DNA of 21,835 nucleotides, from the NCBI GenBank assembly GCA_003833135.1, contig QZLH01000945.1:8552-30386 (forward strand). The letters run 5' to 3'. Position 1 is the stretch's first letter. Every line of letters starts with the position of its first letter. The position numbers and the translations under genes are program-made. The notes beneath the pieces are model-generated. The model was not told the origin of the DNA, ran no database searches, and saw nothing but the letters and a program-made list of their open reading frames with translations. The stretch comes from Oehlia diaphana (lineage: Eukaryota; Glomeromycota; Glomeromycetes; Glomerales; Glomeraceae). Below are positions 1 through 10,352 of the stretch, in pieces.

Positions 1-63
1 TTCTAATATTGTTAATTAATGATTTTATTTTTAGAAAAAGAAAAAAAATAGTACCCCTTTTTC

Positions 64-86
64 AATAAATAAATAAATAAATAAAA
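64..86. repeat. AAAT microsatellite
   Basis: Five to six tandem AAAT units lie about 90 bases upstream of the start codon of the peroxidase-like fusion gene. It is a simple tetranucleotide repeat, seen directly; no function is inferred. Confidence 0.85.
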
Positions 87-130
87 ATATTATAAATCTC
101 TCATATTTCATAAATTGTTCTAACTTTTTG

Positions 131-163
131 GGTTTTTTTTTCTTTTTTTTTAAAAAAAAAAAA
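131..163 (+). promoter_or_regulatory. T-tract/A-tract just upstream of the start codon of the fusion gene
   Basis: A run of about 20 T (one C) switches abruptly to about 12 A, ending seven bases before the ATG at 171. Poly(dA:dT) tracts commonly exclude nucleosomes near fungal start sites, and an A-rich stretch before the ATG is typical of fungal leaders. The tract is seen; its role as core promoter or 5' leader is inference. I see no clear TATA or CCAAT box in the 170 bases available. Confidence 0.4.
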
Positions 164-170
164 TTTAACG

Positions 171-3100
171 ATGATTATATTAAATAATAAGTTTGCCGCA
201 GTAATATTGCTATTGATTTTCATCAACTTAATATTAGTGAAAGCGGAAATACGTCCGCTTGATGGTCAATCAAATAATAAAGATGATCCAAAAGCAGGTA
301 CACCACAGTCACAATTAACCAGAAATATTGGAAAAACTTCATGGCCGGATGCATCAGGAAATGCAATGGCTTCAACACCTGGGGAGTATACGATAGATGT
401 ACCAAAAAATACACTTTGTGTGACTCCTTTACCAAAAGGACAACTCCCTCTTCCAAGGTGTGTTAGTGACTTAGTTAACGGATTGCAATCAAAATTAGAA
501 AATGAGTACAATTTAAATGCTCTGGAAGCAAAAAAAGCAAAAAGAAAAACTTCTCATATGGTATGCTCATCATATAATATATATGTGTCCAAGTATCGGA
601 TTTTCCTAATACTTTTCTTTCTTTTTTAAGGTAACATTTTGGGGTCAATTTGCTAGTTTGGACATTGTAAATACTGTGTCTACTGGTGAAAATTTAGCCA
701 TATACATCCCTCCGGATGACTCAAATTTCAATTCACAATACTTTGTTGGTCCATCAAATCAACCTTTGACAGACATTTTTTTACCATTTAATAGAACAAC
801 TGGCCCAATTAGAAATGGTATTAATCGAATTACATCTTTTCTTGATGGGTCACTAATTTACGGTGTTACTGATGCCCAATTGTCAAGAGTTCGTGATAAA
901 GAAAGTGGACTTGGAAAATTTAAATTAAATTATGTAGATAGTGATGATGGTAGATTTGGTTATCCATTAATTGATGGTGTAACTGGTGAATATATTTTTG
1001 CTATTAGTGATCATAAAGGAAAAAATGTATTTTTAAATACAATTTTGCTTATTTTTATGAGGGAACATAATCGTAAATGTGATGAATTATACTTACAACA
1101 TAAGAATCAATGGAGTGATGAAGATTATTTTCAAGAAGCAAGAAGATGGGTCATTGCAATTATTCAAAGAATTACTTATCTTGAATATCTTAGTGTTTTA
1201 TTAGGAACTCCTTTACCGACCTATAGTGGATATGACGCTTCATTAGTACCGTCTATTGATTCATTCTTTGCAACTGTTACTTCTCGTTATGGTCATTCAG
1301 AATTGAGTGACGTTTATGATATTGTGAATAAAGATGGTTATAAACTTGCAGAATTACCTCTTAATGCACTTCAAGTACCTAATCTTATTGAAAATTATGG
1401 TGTTCCAACATTGATTCTTTCAATGGCCCTTCAAAGGTAGATAAAAAAAAAAAAAATTTTTTATAATTCGCTGCGCCACATTCTCCTAGTTCTCATAAAC
1501 TTTTTTTTTTAGGCAAGAAGAAATTGATATCTTTTTTGCTGATCAAATGAGAGCTTTTCGTCCAAAAGTAGCTGTTCAAGATATTGCAAGTCTTGATATT
1601 GTGAGAGGTCGTGATCGTGGAGTACCATTATATAACGATGCGAGAGAAGCATTTGATTTAGTTAGAGCATCTCGATTTAGTGAAATTTCACAAGATCAAG
1701 AAGTTCAAAATCGTTTACAATCTACATACGGGAATGTGGATTTAGTCGAATCTTTTATAGGAGGTTTAGCTGAGCCCCATTTACAAGGATCACTTTTAGG
1801 TCCTCTCTTTCATGCGAGTGTTACTCAACAATGGACTTTAATTCGTAATTCGGATAGATTCTGGTTCGAAGGAACTGATGCGGGATTTACAGCTGCAGAA
1901 ATTGATGAGATTCGTAATACAACTTTGTTATCAGTTATTCAAAGAAATACTCCATCATATATTAACTATCCAACAAATCTATGGAGTGTTCAACCTTTGG
2001 TAACTTTTAATGCAACAAATGAACCAGATGATAAAAATGATTATCCCCCACAAAATGTTATTAAATTTAGTGAAGTTTATGAAGTTAGATGGGTCATTAA
2101 AGCAGATAAAATTAATCTAAAATTAACAATGTCGAGTACAAATTCATGGTTCGGAATAGGATTTAATCCATTAGACACTGGGATGTTTGATGCTGATATG
2201 ATAGTTATATGGAATAAAAATGATTCAACATTATACGTAAAAGATTATAAATCTAATGGTTATAAAAAACCTGAAGTAGCAGAAAATCAAATCGTAACAG
2301 TATTAAGTCAATCTACCTTAAATGGTGTTACTCAAGTTGAAATTTCACGTCCATTAAATGCTCCAAATAGACGTCCAATTCCTAATAGTATGATTACATT
2401 GATTTATGCTTGGAATCCAAATTCGATGGAATTTTCTTATCATGGAGGTAATCGTGGAGCAACAAAAGTAAACTTCTTTTCAGGTGAAACTTCCGCTGAA
2501 GTTTTAAAGTCGAATACACTTACACAATTAATTCATGGTATTGCAATGTTTATAGTTTGGGGGTTAGTATTATTTAAACATATATTTAACAATACAAAGT
2601 ATAAAAAGTATAAAGTTATTAATATAAATATGTATGTAATTCTATCAACTTTTTAGTATTCTATTCCCTGGTGAGTTGAGTTTTTTAAGTTATCACGTAA
2701 AATATTAGATATGCTTTTATGCATAATATAACTTGTATTTATTTATTTTTTTTTTTTAGCTTCAATATTTATTGTTCGATATTTGAAGCATATCGATTCC
2801 TATATGTCTCAGCATCGTAACTTACAAATGCTCGGAGGCTTAATAGTAATTACTTTTGGGGCCGCAGCTATGGCAACTGTTCCTCAACATGGAAGGAATG
2901 CTCATGGAGTGTAAGTAATATTTAATAATTGAATTTGAGGTAGAGGGTGATTTTCATCGATGATCATTTTTTTTTTAGTTGCGGATTGCTGGTTTATTTT
3001 ACTTTATTTATTCAAATTGGATTGGGTATTCTTGCCATATGGGGACTTGCAACTGTTGAATCAGCTAGTACAGGAATTGTTGTTGGGTTAAAACATCTCC

Positions 3101-5498
3101 ATTTTTATTTAGGCGTTTCATTATTATTTCTTTCATGGTAAATATTTGAAGTTAAAAGAAAAAAATTTTTTAAAAAATATTAAAATATTTATAATAATTT
3201 ATAATTGTAATAATTTTATAGGGTCCAAATTTATCTTGGATTAAGACAATATGGATCAGTACAAGCAGTAAATGTTCTTTATTTGTGCTGGCTGGGTAAA
3301 TATAATTTAATAATAATGTTGTCATTATTTACATTTAATATTAATATATTTAAAAAATATTATTGTTATAGCAATCTTGGTAATAATGATTGTGGTATCA
3401 GAATATGTTTATAAATATAAAAATATGCAATTCTTATGGCCGGTTAGAGAAACAGGAGATAAAAATAGACGACTTCATAATTGTATACCCGAAGATGTTT
3501 ACGAACAATTACCAGCAATAAGTTGGAATGATTTTAATTTAAGAGTTATGGCGGGAGCACATTTAGTAGTAGCAGAAGGATTAGTGTTTGATATACATAA
3601 ATGGATTAAAATACATCCAGGTGGTCAAAGAATATTAAGAAGAGTAATTGGCACTGACATAACAAATGATTTCTTCTTTGACCCTGCGGATCAAATAGTT
3701 ATTAATAGAGCTTTTTCAGAAAATGAAAAATTGATGAAGCAAATGGAAGATGTTGAAACTAGTAATAAAAACATAAAGAAGAAAAAAACGAATCAAACAA
3801 CACGTCCAAAAACGATAGCTAATGCTATTGACTTGATCAATAGTACAACATTTAAAAATTCAAGAGTAGCAATGCACCGTCATTCAAAATTTGCCACATC
3901 TAAATTGGCAACTATGGTAGTAGCAAGAATATCAGATATATCAGATGAGTATAGTCAACATAAGAAAGATGATATTGGTACGCTTACTAATACTACATTA
4001 ACTAATATGTCACAAGATAGTTCGCCTTACATATTTAGAAGATATATTTTGACAAATATCGAATTGGCCACAAGGCATGATGCTGAAAATCGTGTTAAAA
4101 AATTAACATTTCAAGTTCTTCATCCAAAAGATAAATTACCAAAGTTCTTTCCTGGAGATTATATTGAAATTATGAGTTATGTTAATAAACATGTGGTAAT
4201 TAGACCATATACCCCATTACAAGGACCTACTGATAAGACATTTACGATCTTAGTTAAAGTTTACAATGATGGTGCCATGTCTCAACATTTGGTGAGTTAA
4301 ATTTATATTAATCTGTATTTATTAAGGCAGTTTAAAAACTTAACTTTTATATGCGCACTATTTATAGGATAAACAATTGAGGAATTTTGAAATAGCGGTT
4401 AGAGGGCCATTTGATATAGCTGAAAGAATGAGTATACAATCATCAACAAACGTGTTGCCAACTTCACCAACAATTGGACCAACTAGTCCAAATTTAGTAC
4501 GTAGAGGAACAACAACATTAATGAGACAAAATAGTGTAAATAATGTTGTTATTAACCCACATCATAGTTATCAACCAAGTAATTTCGGTTTAGATAGCGT
4601 TTTCGGTGATGAAAGTCGTTCCTTATATGGTACTATTAGTAATAGTGGTGCTGGACAATCTAGAATATTATTAAATCCTGCTAGAGGAGATCAATGTTGG
4701 GATACTTTGTTCATGGTTTGTGGTGGTACAGGTTTAACTCCTATGCTACAACTGGTAAGTTAATTATTTAAATTAACGATGTCTAAAATTATTTCTGACT
4801 CCCAAAATGATTTTTTTTTGTTTTTTGTTTTATAGATTCAGTATCATTTTGATAATGCAGATAATTTCAAATCAAATTTCAAATTACATTTACTCTGCGC
4901 AAATACACAAATAGCAGACATAATTTCAATGAAATACTTAGATTTCCTTGCATCAACATCGGATGGTAAACTTACAGTAACTCATATTTTAACAAAACCT
5001 CCACCAATATGGAGAGGATTAACCGGCCATATTGATGATGATATACTTTTTAACTGGATTTCAAAAAATTATCAAGTACCACCTCCAGCAATACCACCAA
5101 GAATCAACGTACCTACAACACAACCTACTAATAATTATCAAGTACAAAATCCATCACAAAATTCATTGCAAGATCCATCATTACAGCCTCAAATGTTATT
5201 AACTACATCATATAGCCCACCACCAATTGTAAATAATTACCCTACTGCACCAACACCTCCACCTATAGATGATAATTATAATTGGCAGATGAGAAGAGAT
5301 ACTTTGCCTTTTGCATTTAGTTCTAATGAAATGAGCATTTTATCTGAAAGACAAGAATTTATGAGAATGTTAAGTCAAGATACTACTCAAGCTTGTAAAG
5401 TTATTGTTTGTGGTCCTTATGGTATGATGGATGCGGTTAGAAGATCCTTAGAGAGAATTGGTTTTCCTGTTGATACAAAAGTTTTATTCATTCAGTAA
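171..5498 (+). CDS. Secreted-ectodomain redox fusion: peroxidase-like/DOMON/cytochrome b561/cytochrome b5/FAD-NAD(P)H reductase
   Basis: Ten exons with GT-AG introns in continuous frame: 171-560, 631-1436, 1513-2562, 2657-2670, 2760-2910, 2979-3137, 3222-3295, 3372-4291, 4368-4754, 4836-5498, giving 1537 residues. In order: signal peptide (about 1-25); animal haem-peroxidase-like domain (about 28-545) with WGQF (134-137), calcium loop TSFLDGS (198-204), proximal His352 in RYGH, RGRDRG (430-435) and Asn440; DOMON (about 580-722) with likely haem ligands Met623 and His709; five-helix cytochrome b561 core (about 738-905) with candidate haem ligands His740, His772, His802 and His843 or His845; cytochrome b5-like domain with HPGG (His963); FAD motif RPYTP (1159-1163); nucleotide motifs GGTGLTPM (1307-1314) and CGPYG (1509-1513). 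Distal peroxidase residues are replaced (Leu140, Ser139, His258, Lys261). An odd number of membrane helices after a signal peptide puts the reductase in the cytosol. Inferred role: carrying electrons from NAD(P)H across a membrane to an external haem domain. Product and substrate are unknown. Confidence 0.85.
2657..2670 (+). other. 14-nt microexon of the fusion gene (exon 4)
   Basis: The open frame of exon 3 runs into a non-conserved lysine-rich tail and a stop at 2654-2656 unless a donor at 2563 (GTTAGT) is used. The next acceptor ends at 2656, followed by 14 bases and a strong donor GTGAGT at 2671. Joining 2562 to this exon and then to 2760 restores frame and gives a continuous first b561 helix reading VWGILFPASIFIVRYLKH. 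Without it the frame breaks. The boundaries are inferred from frame and protein continuity. Confidence 0.75.
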
Positions 5499-5644
5499 AA
5501 TTAGTAATTAGATCATTAATAGAAATAATTTGTATATTATATTAATTTACTTTTTTTTTACTTTTTTATACTTAAAAAAAAAAAACAATAGATAGATTTT
5601 ATTACAAGTAATTAAAACAAATATTATTATATAAACCCTTCAGT
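5499..5644. other. Short intergenic region between convergent genes
   Basis: These 146 bases separate the stop of the fusion gene from the stop of the F-box gene on the other strand. They are A+T-rich, with T and A runs around 5551-5584. Both 3' untranslated regions and polyadenylation sites must lie here or overlap. No canonical AATAAA in sense orientation stands out for either gene. Confidence 0.6.
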
Positions 5645-7180
5645 TTATTTGTAAAAATAATAATCTAATAAATAATCTTTTTGCTTATAATCTTCACAAA
5701 TAGCTAAAAATATTGAAGAGTTATAAGCAAAATTTTTATGAGCATGAAAAGATATTGGTTTTAATCTTAATAATTCTCTTTTCTCCATAAAATTTTTAAA
5801 ATAATCCACCAATGTTAATTTCCAGCCATTTTCTAAATATAATCTGGATAAATTATTTGAAGAAATATTTATCATCTCTTTTAAAAGATTATCAAATTGA
5901 CATATTTTTTGTTCAACATCTTGCATTACTGGATAAAGATGTAAAATTTTTAAATTAATGCATTTTTTTAATAATTGAGACAATTCAAGTACATTACTTT
6001 CACTAATTACTCCTTTAAATATAGTTAAACTTGGACAATTATTACTTATAGAATTGATATATAATCCAATATCATATGGATCTTCAACTTTTGAAGTAGT
6101 AGTGATGATAAATTGTTCTAAATCACAAGAAGAATTATTAATAAATTGTGTAATAATATCGTAATAAATCTTATTACTATTGATAATCAATTTCTTTAGA
6201 TTTTTCAATGATAAATTTGCCATATGTTCCCAAAATTTTATAGAATATTTGTGATTATAAATTATAATTAATTCTGTTAAACTATCAAAACCTTTCAAAA
6301 CAATGAACATACTAGGTGAATCCTTAATAGTAAGTTTAGTAATCGATTTTTTTTTAAAAATTTCAATTATCGTATTATTAGTAATTGGATCATTAATAGA
6401 TCTAATTATACCAGCTTCTATTGTTAATTCTTTTAAATTATTTTGCACGGTAATAAAATTTCTTAATTCTTCTGAACATAGATTATGATTTACAATTTCT
6501 AAATGATCAAGATTATTTGAGATTTCTGATAATGTTGATAAATATATTGGAAGCATATGAGATCCAATTTGCAAATATCGTAAATTAGAGATACAATTCT
6601 TTGCTATTGGTTCACTTTTAATAATTTCCATTATAAAAGAAAAATTAAAATCCAATACGTAAAGTGTATCTATTTTTCGTGAATGAATAAGAAAGAATTT
6701 AAGTAATTCATACATTAAATTCTTTTTATTCCTTTTGAAATTCTGTATTTGTTCATTTCCTTTTATATTATTATCAATCAATGAAAAATTCTTGATGACT
6801 TTCTTTTTACGTTGCTTAAATTGATGATGCATCCAAATTTTAATATCATTTTCCAATTCATGTAAATCTATACTTTGTAAAAATTTCGAATATTCAAATA
6901 TTGGTCTTTTTAGAAAAGAATGTTGAATAATTTCAATTTGTAATAATTTTCGTTGAGATTCCTCCGGTAATGTTAAAATAAATGTGTTGATTATAGTAAA
7001 AGATTTTTTTAACGATCCTACTCTTCGATATTCCCATGGATCTCTCCAAAAAACTGGAATCGAAATTTGACACCATTTTCTATTAACAAGAACGCATGAG
7101 TGTAGTGCTGTTAAATCGTTACTTAAATATTCGAATATATTTTGTAAGCAATCATCAACTAATTTTGGAAATTCACTCAT
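5645..7180 (-). CDS. F-box protein with LRR-like C-terminal region
   Basis: Intronless, 511 residues. The first 45 residues form an F-box: a start with PKLVDDCLQNIFEYL, then CVLVNRKWCQISIPVFWRDPW, which matches the helical Skp1-binding pattern. The rest is A+T-biased (Lys, Asn, Ile, Leu) and carries irregular leucine-rich units such as LKELTIEAG, SLTELIIIYN, LKKLIINSN and LKILHLYP, as in F-box/LRR substrate receptors. Known family role: joining Skp1-cullin-1 ubiquitin ligases and presenting a bound protein for ubiquitination; the target cannot be deduced. Such intronless F-box/LRR proteins are strongly expanded in arbuscular-mycorrhizal fungi. The ATG at 7180 is chosen because the F-box begins five residues later. 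The gene converges on the fusion gene, 146 bp away. Confidence 0.85.
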   Translation of the reverse strand: MSEFPKLVDDCLQNIFEYLSNDLTALHSCVLVNRKWCQISIPVFWRDPWEYRRVGSLKKSFTIINTFILTLPEESQRKLLQIEIIQHSFLKRPIFEYSKFLQSIDLHELENDIKIWMHHQFKQRKKKVIKNFSLIDNNIKGNEQIQNFKRNKKNLMYELLKFFLIHSRKIDTLYVLDFNFSFIMEIIKSEPIAKNCISNLRYLQIGSHMLPIYLSTLSEISNNLDHLEIVNHNLCSEELRNFITVQNNLKELTIEAGIIRSINDPITNNTIIEIFKKKSITKLTIKDSPSMFIVLKGFDSLTELIIIYNHKYSIKFWEHMANLSLKNLKKLIINSNKIYYDIITQFINNSSCDLEQFIITTTSKVEDPYDIGLYINSISNNCPSLTIFKGVISESNVLELSQLLKKCINLKILHLYPVMQDVEQKICQFDNLLKEMINISSNNLSRLYLENGWKLTLVDYFKNFMEKRELLRLKPISFHAHKNFAYNSSIFLAICEDYKQKDYLLDYYFYK

Positions 7181-7239
7181 CTTTGGGCAAAAAAAGAATA
7201 ATTTTAGAATGCAATGAAATCAAATAGTAATTATCCGAA

Positions 7240-7246
7240 CCAATCA
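7240..7246. promoter_or_regulatory. CCAAT box upstream of the F-box gene
   Basis: CCAATCA sits about 60 bases before the F-box start codon, a normal position for a HAP/NF-Y site, which works in either orientation. A second CCAAT lies at 7358-7362. The surrounding 7181-7455 stretch is less A+T-rich than the rest and holds no gene. It is the F-box promoter plus the 3' flank of the downstream-oriented dehydrogenase gene. The motif is seen; its function is inferred. Confidence 0.4.
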
Positions 7247-7357
7247 GCAACTCTTAGTGTGACGTTTAAATATATTCTATATATTGTCCGGAGCGAAGCA
7301 TAAGTTTAGAAATTTTGTAGTCATCGGGCGTTTCTATGTTAGATGCGTGATCGTCAG

Positions 7358-7362
7358 CCAAT
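7358..7362. promoter_or_regulatory. Second CCAAT box in the F-box promoter region
   Basis: A CCAAT pentamer lies about 180 bases upstream of the F-box ATG and 118 bases from the one at 7240. Pairs of CCAAT boxes are common in fungal promoters, but a pentamer is weak evidence alone. Confidence 0.25.
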
Positions 7363-7455
7363 AAAAATCGAAACTTTTAGTTATATCTTTAGATAACAAA
7401 AACATTTTATTGTCTTGTAAAAACAGAACATTAAAAAAAATAAATCTTCAATATA

Positions 7456-8924
7456 CTATGTTAATACAATATTTTTACCATTTTTTGTCATATAATTACC
7501 CATCATATTGGAAATTAATAATTGAATTCTAATTGGAAAAGTAGCTATAGTAAAAGTAATTATATTTTGAAAATAAGGCCAACCAATATGAAATACATTA
7601 TAAGATAATTGGTATTTAATGATTTTTGCTAAATTGTCAGCACTTTCGTAACGATTAGAAGTATGAGGAAATGGTTGATCTGGGTGTGCCGTCATATTAG
7701 TTTCAATTAATCCTGGTACTATAAGTGAGATATGAATATTATATGGTTTAGCAATATAAAAAAGATCACGTGCAAATGTATTTAATGCAGACTTCATAGA
7801 ATTATAGAATGCTGTTGTTGGTGGGCTAAACCATCCCGCAATTGAAGTTGTAACTGTAAAAGCAAAGAAGACAAAAGCACATAATTTAGAATTTAAGAAT
7901 AATTGAAAAGATAAAAAGAAGAAAAAAGGTACTTACTTGCGATTTGACCACGTTTTCTTTCTTTCATTCGTTTATAAACAGTCATTACACTTGCAATGTT
8001 TCCAATATAATTGACATCAATATAAGGTTTATATGCATCTTCCCATTTAACTTTACCAAAATTATCTCTCGTAGCAGCTAATTGACCTACAATTATATAC
8101 GAATTTTAGTTGTGACGTTCAATTTACTGACCACGAGAAGTTTTTATGACTTACCGGCATTAGCGAATAATAAATCGATTGGATATTTGTCATCAAAATC
8201 TTCCAATGCTTTATTTAAACTTTCAATATTGGAAATATCAATTTTCAAGATTTCACATTTTGCACCTTTTTCTATACATTGTTCCGCTACTTTACTTAAC
8301 TTATCTATTAAAAAAATTCGAAAATATTTTAATTTATGTAATTAGTGTCGACTTAAGCTTCGAATCTAACCATAACGAACCTTCACTACGTGCAAGAAGA
8401 CCTAAAATAACTCCAGGTTTAGCATATTCTCTTGCAATAGACGCACCTATTCCGGAGCTATAAAAACACAAAGCGAATTTTATGATTTATTATTTATTAT
8501 AAATTCCATTGAATTTTTTTTTGTTTAAAATATACCTTGCGCCTGTAATTAAAATAATTTTTGGGTCTACGGATTTTTCTTTATTAAAGAATACATTTCC
8601 TAAATCTCGAATAAATAATATAATAGATATTGGAATTACAATAAATACATTTGCAAATAATATCGAAATTGCTTGAAATATTGTTTGAAAAATCGGTGGA
8701 ATTGTATTAAAGTTATTAAAGTAATGATGAAGTAATAACATAATAATTGGAATCACTATTAACAACATTTTTAAAAAAATTCCAACTATGAAATTTTTTT
8801 TTCGTCGGTTCGTTTTAAAAGAAACGTCTGTTCGGGTAAATGGGGTAAAATCGGAAAGTTTAATTTTTGATAATCTTAAACGTTGGGTACACGAAAGTTT
8901 TCCTAAAAAATATCTGATCAACAT
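7456..8924 (-). CDS. Membrane-anchored short-chain dehydrogenase/reductase (classical SDR)
   Basis: Five exons on the minus strand (8924-8536, 8457-8381, 8304-8155, 8086-7937, 7853-7456), all GT-AG and in frame, giving 387 residues. The Rossmann fold starts with the cofactor motif TGASSGIG (127-134), split by intron 1. It continues with NAG (204-206), catalytic Ser259 and the active-site pair Tyr272/Lys276 in YNSMK, so the enzyme looks catalytically intact. Before the fold are about 120 residues with two hydrophobic stretches (about 45-69 and 78-106), which should anchor it in a membrane, probably the endoplasmic reticulum. The reaction class is NAD(P)-dependent alcohol/ketone oxidoreduction; the substrate is unknown. 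The overall pattern recalls DHRS7 or 11-beta-hydroxysteroid-dehydrogenase-like SDRs. I considered 3-ketodihydrosphingosine reductase, but its usual TGGS and YSASK sequence variants are absent. Confidence 0.8.
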
Positions 8925-9202
8925 TCATAAAAGAAACTTGTTCTACTCATAAATTTACACCATATTAATGAATATTATTATCATTCAGATAGTATCCTTC
9001 CTTCCATCGCTTACGCAACCTCACATGACTACCTCTTTTTCCTTTTTTGATTATGTGTAACACTCAAAGTTCCAACTTTTGTATTTGCTAGCAGATGATT
9101 TGGTACTGTACATTATCATGCGACATTATAATAAACTCTTAGAAAGGCAGGTAATAAACAGATAATAGTCTAATAGTAATTAATTATTCTATAACTATGT
9201 AT

Positions 9203-9275
9203 ACCCTTTCTAAATGCACCCTCCCAAGCTTATATGATCTCTAATTATTTTACTTCTCACCCTTTCTAAATGCAC
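9203..9275. repeat. Direct repeat pair, 17 bp
   Basis: ACCCTTTCTAAATGCAC occurs perfectly at 9203-9219 and again at 9259-9275. Each copy is preceded by a similar TAATTATT-containing stretch, so this is probably a degenerate tandem duplication with a unit of about 56 bp. Seen directly; no function is evident. Confidence 0.7.
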
Positions 9276-9718
9276 TGTTTTGAAAATTATGCATATGGTC
9301 CCAAATTATGGAGGTCTGATTGTAATTTTTTATATATGGAACTTGAACTTTGTGAAAAATTTAAAAATACAATTAAAGAATTTCTATTTATCAATAAACT
9401 TTCAAATTCTATTTTAAATACAGTTAATTTTAAGACTTTATATTAAACTTCTAAATTTCAAATAAATCTGTATGTAAAAATAATAGTAAATCTATATATA
9501 AAGGCAATTTTTTTTTTTTGTAAATATCTTTATTAATTATTCAAAATTGTATATAATAACAATATCTGAAATTTTAATATATAATAATATAAATTCTAAA
9601 GAATGTATACGGTATTTAAAATTTTACATTTCTAACTTTTTATACAACTTTTATTAATATATTAATTAATTAGGAAATGGTCTATTTAAATTACAATAAT
9701 CACTTATAAGTAGAAACT

Positions 9719-9848
9719 GTATTTAATGCAAAAATTACCTTTTTAACCCTCCTCGTGTTATTTTTTTGACCCGCATATACTGTATTACATATAGGAGGGT
9801 CAAAAAAGGATGTCGTATAGGGTCAAAAAGATAATTTTTGCGTATTTA
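9719..9848. mobile_element. Hairpin (foldback) element of about 130 bp, MITE-like
   Basis: The two halves are imperfect reverse complements. The left arm carries TGCAAAAATTACCTTTTTAA and later TTTTTTTGACCC. The right arm read backwards carries CGCAAAAATTATCTTTTTGA and later TTTTTTGACCC. The arms are about 60 bases and meet around 9780-9788. A fold-back miniature element is the simplest reading; a transcribed hairpin is an alternative. Target-site duplications are not clear. Confidence 0.55.
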
Positions 9849-10352
9849 ATATATTTATTTACATGCTTCTGCCTATCCAAGTCCAGCCTTTTACAGTTAT
9901 ACAACTCTGATATACTGTTAAATAATTACTTTGGTTAACCTTAACATCTTTTTTTTATACACTAAACTACAGTAAATTACCAGATTTTATAAAATTTACT
10001 TAGTAATATATAGTAAAATTGAAGATTTTTATGTTGCATAAAAGTTTATAAATTTTCAATAAATTTAGCTTAATTTTTTTTTTATATGATATCCATTTTT
10101 ATGTATTAAAACAAAAAAAAAAATTTTTTAAAATATAAAAAAATTCTCTTATTATAAAGTATAAATTATGATATTCTATATGTTTTTTCTTATTTTATAT
10201 ATGAAATTATCTTGTCTGTTACTTTATAAATAAATTATTTGCTGCATTCTTAAAATTAGATATTTCTGATCATATTTTTTATAACTATAATTGATTAGTT
10301 TTCAAATAAAAAATTTTTGACAGACTTTATTAAAATTTATAAACTTTCATAG

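Noticed and set aside
223..511. Minus-strand open frames opposite the first exon of the fusion gene
   Set aside because: They overlap a signal peptide and peroxidase N-terminus whose protein pattern is recognisable on the plus strand; they are antisense shadows.
6303..6488. Plus-strand open frame within the F-box gene
   Set aside because: It is antisense to a complete 511-residue F-box protein and is hydrophobic only because of A+T-rich codon complementarity.
8082..8463. Two plus-strand open frames at the dehydrogenase locus
   Set aside because: They are antisense to exons 2-4 of the SDR, which carry the cofactor and NAG motifs in frame on the minus strand.
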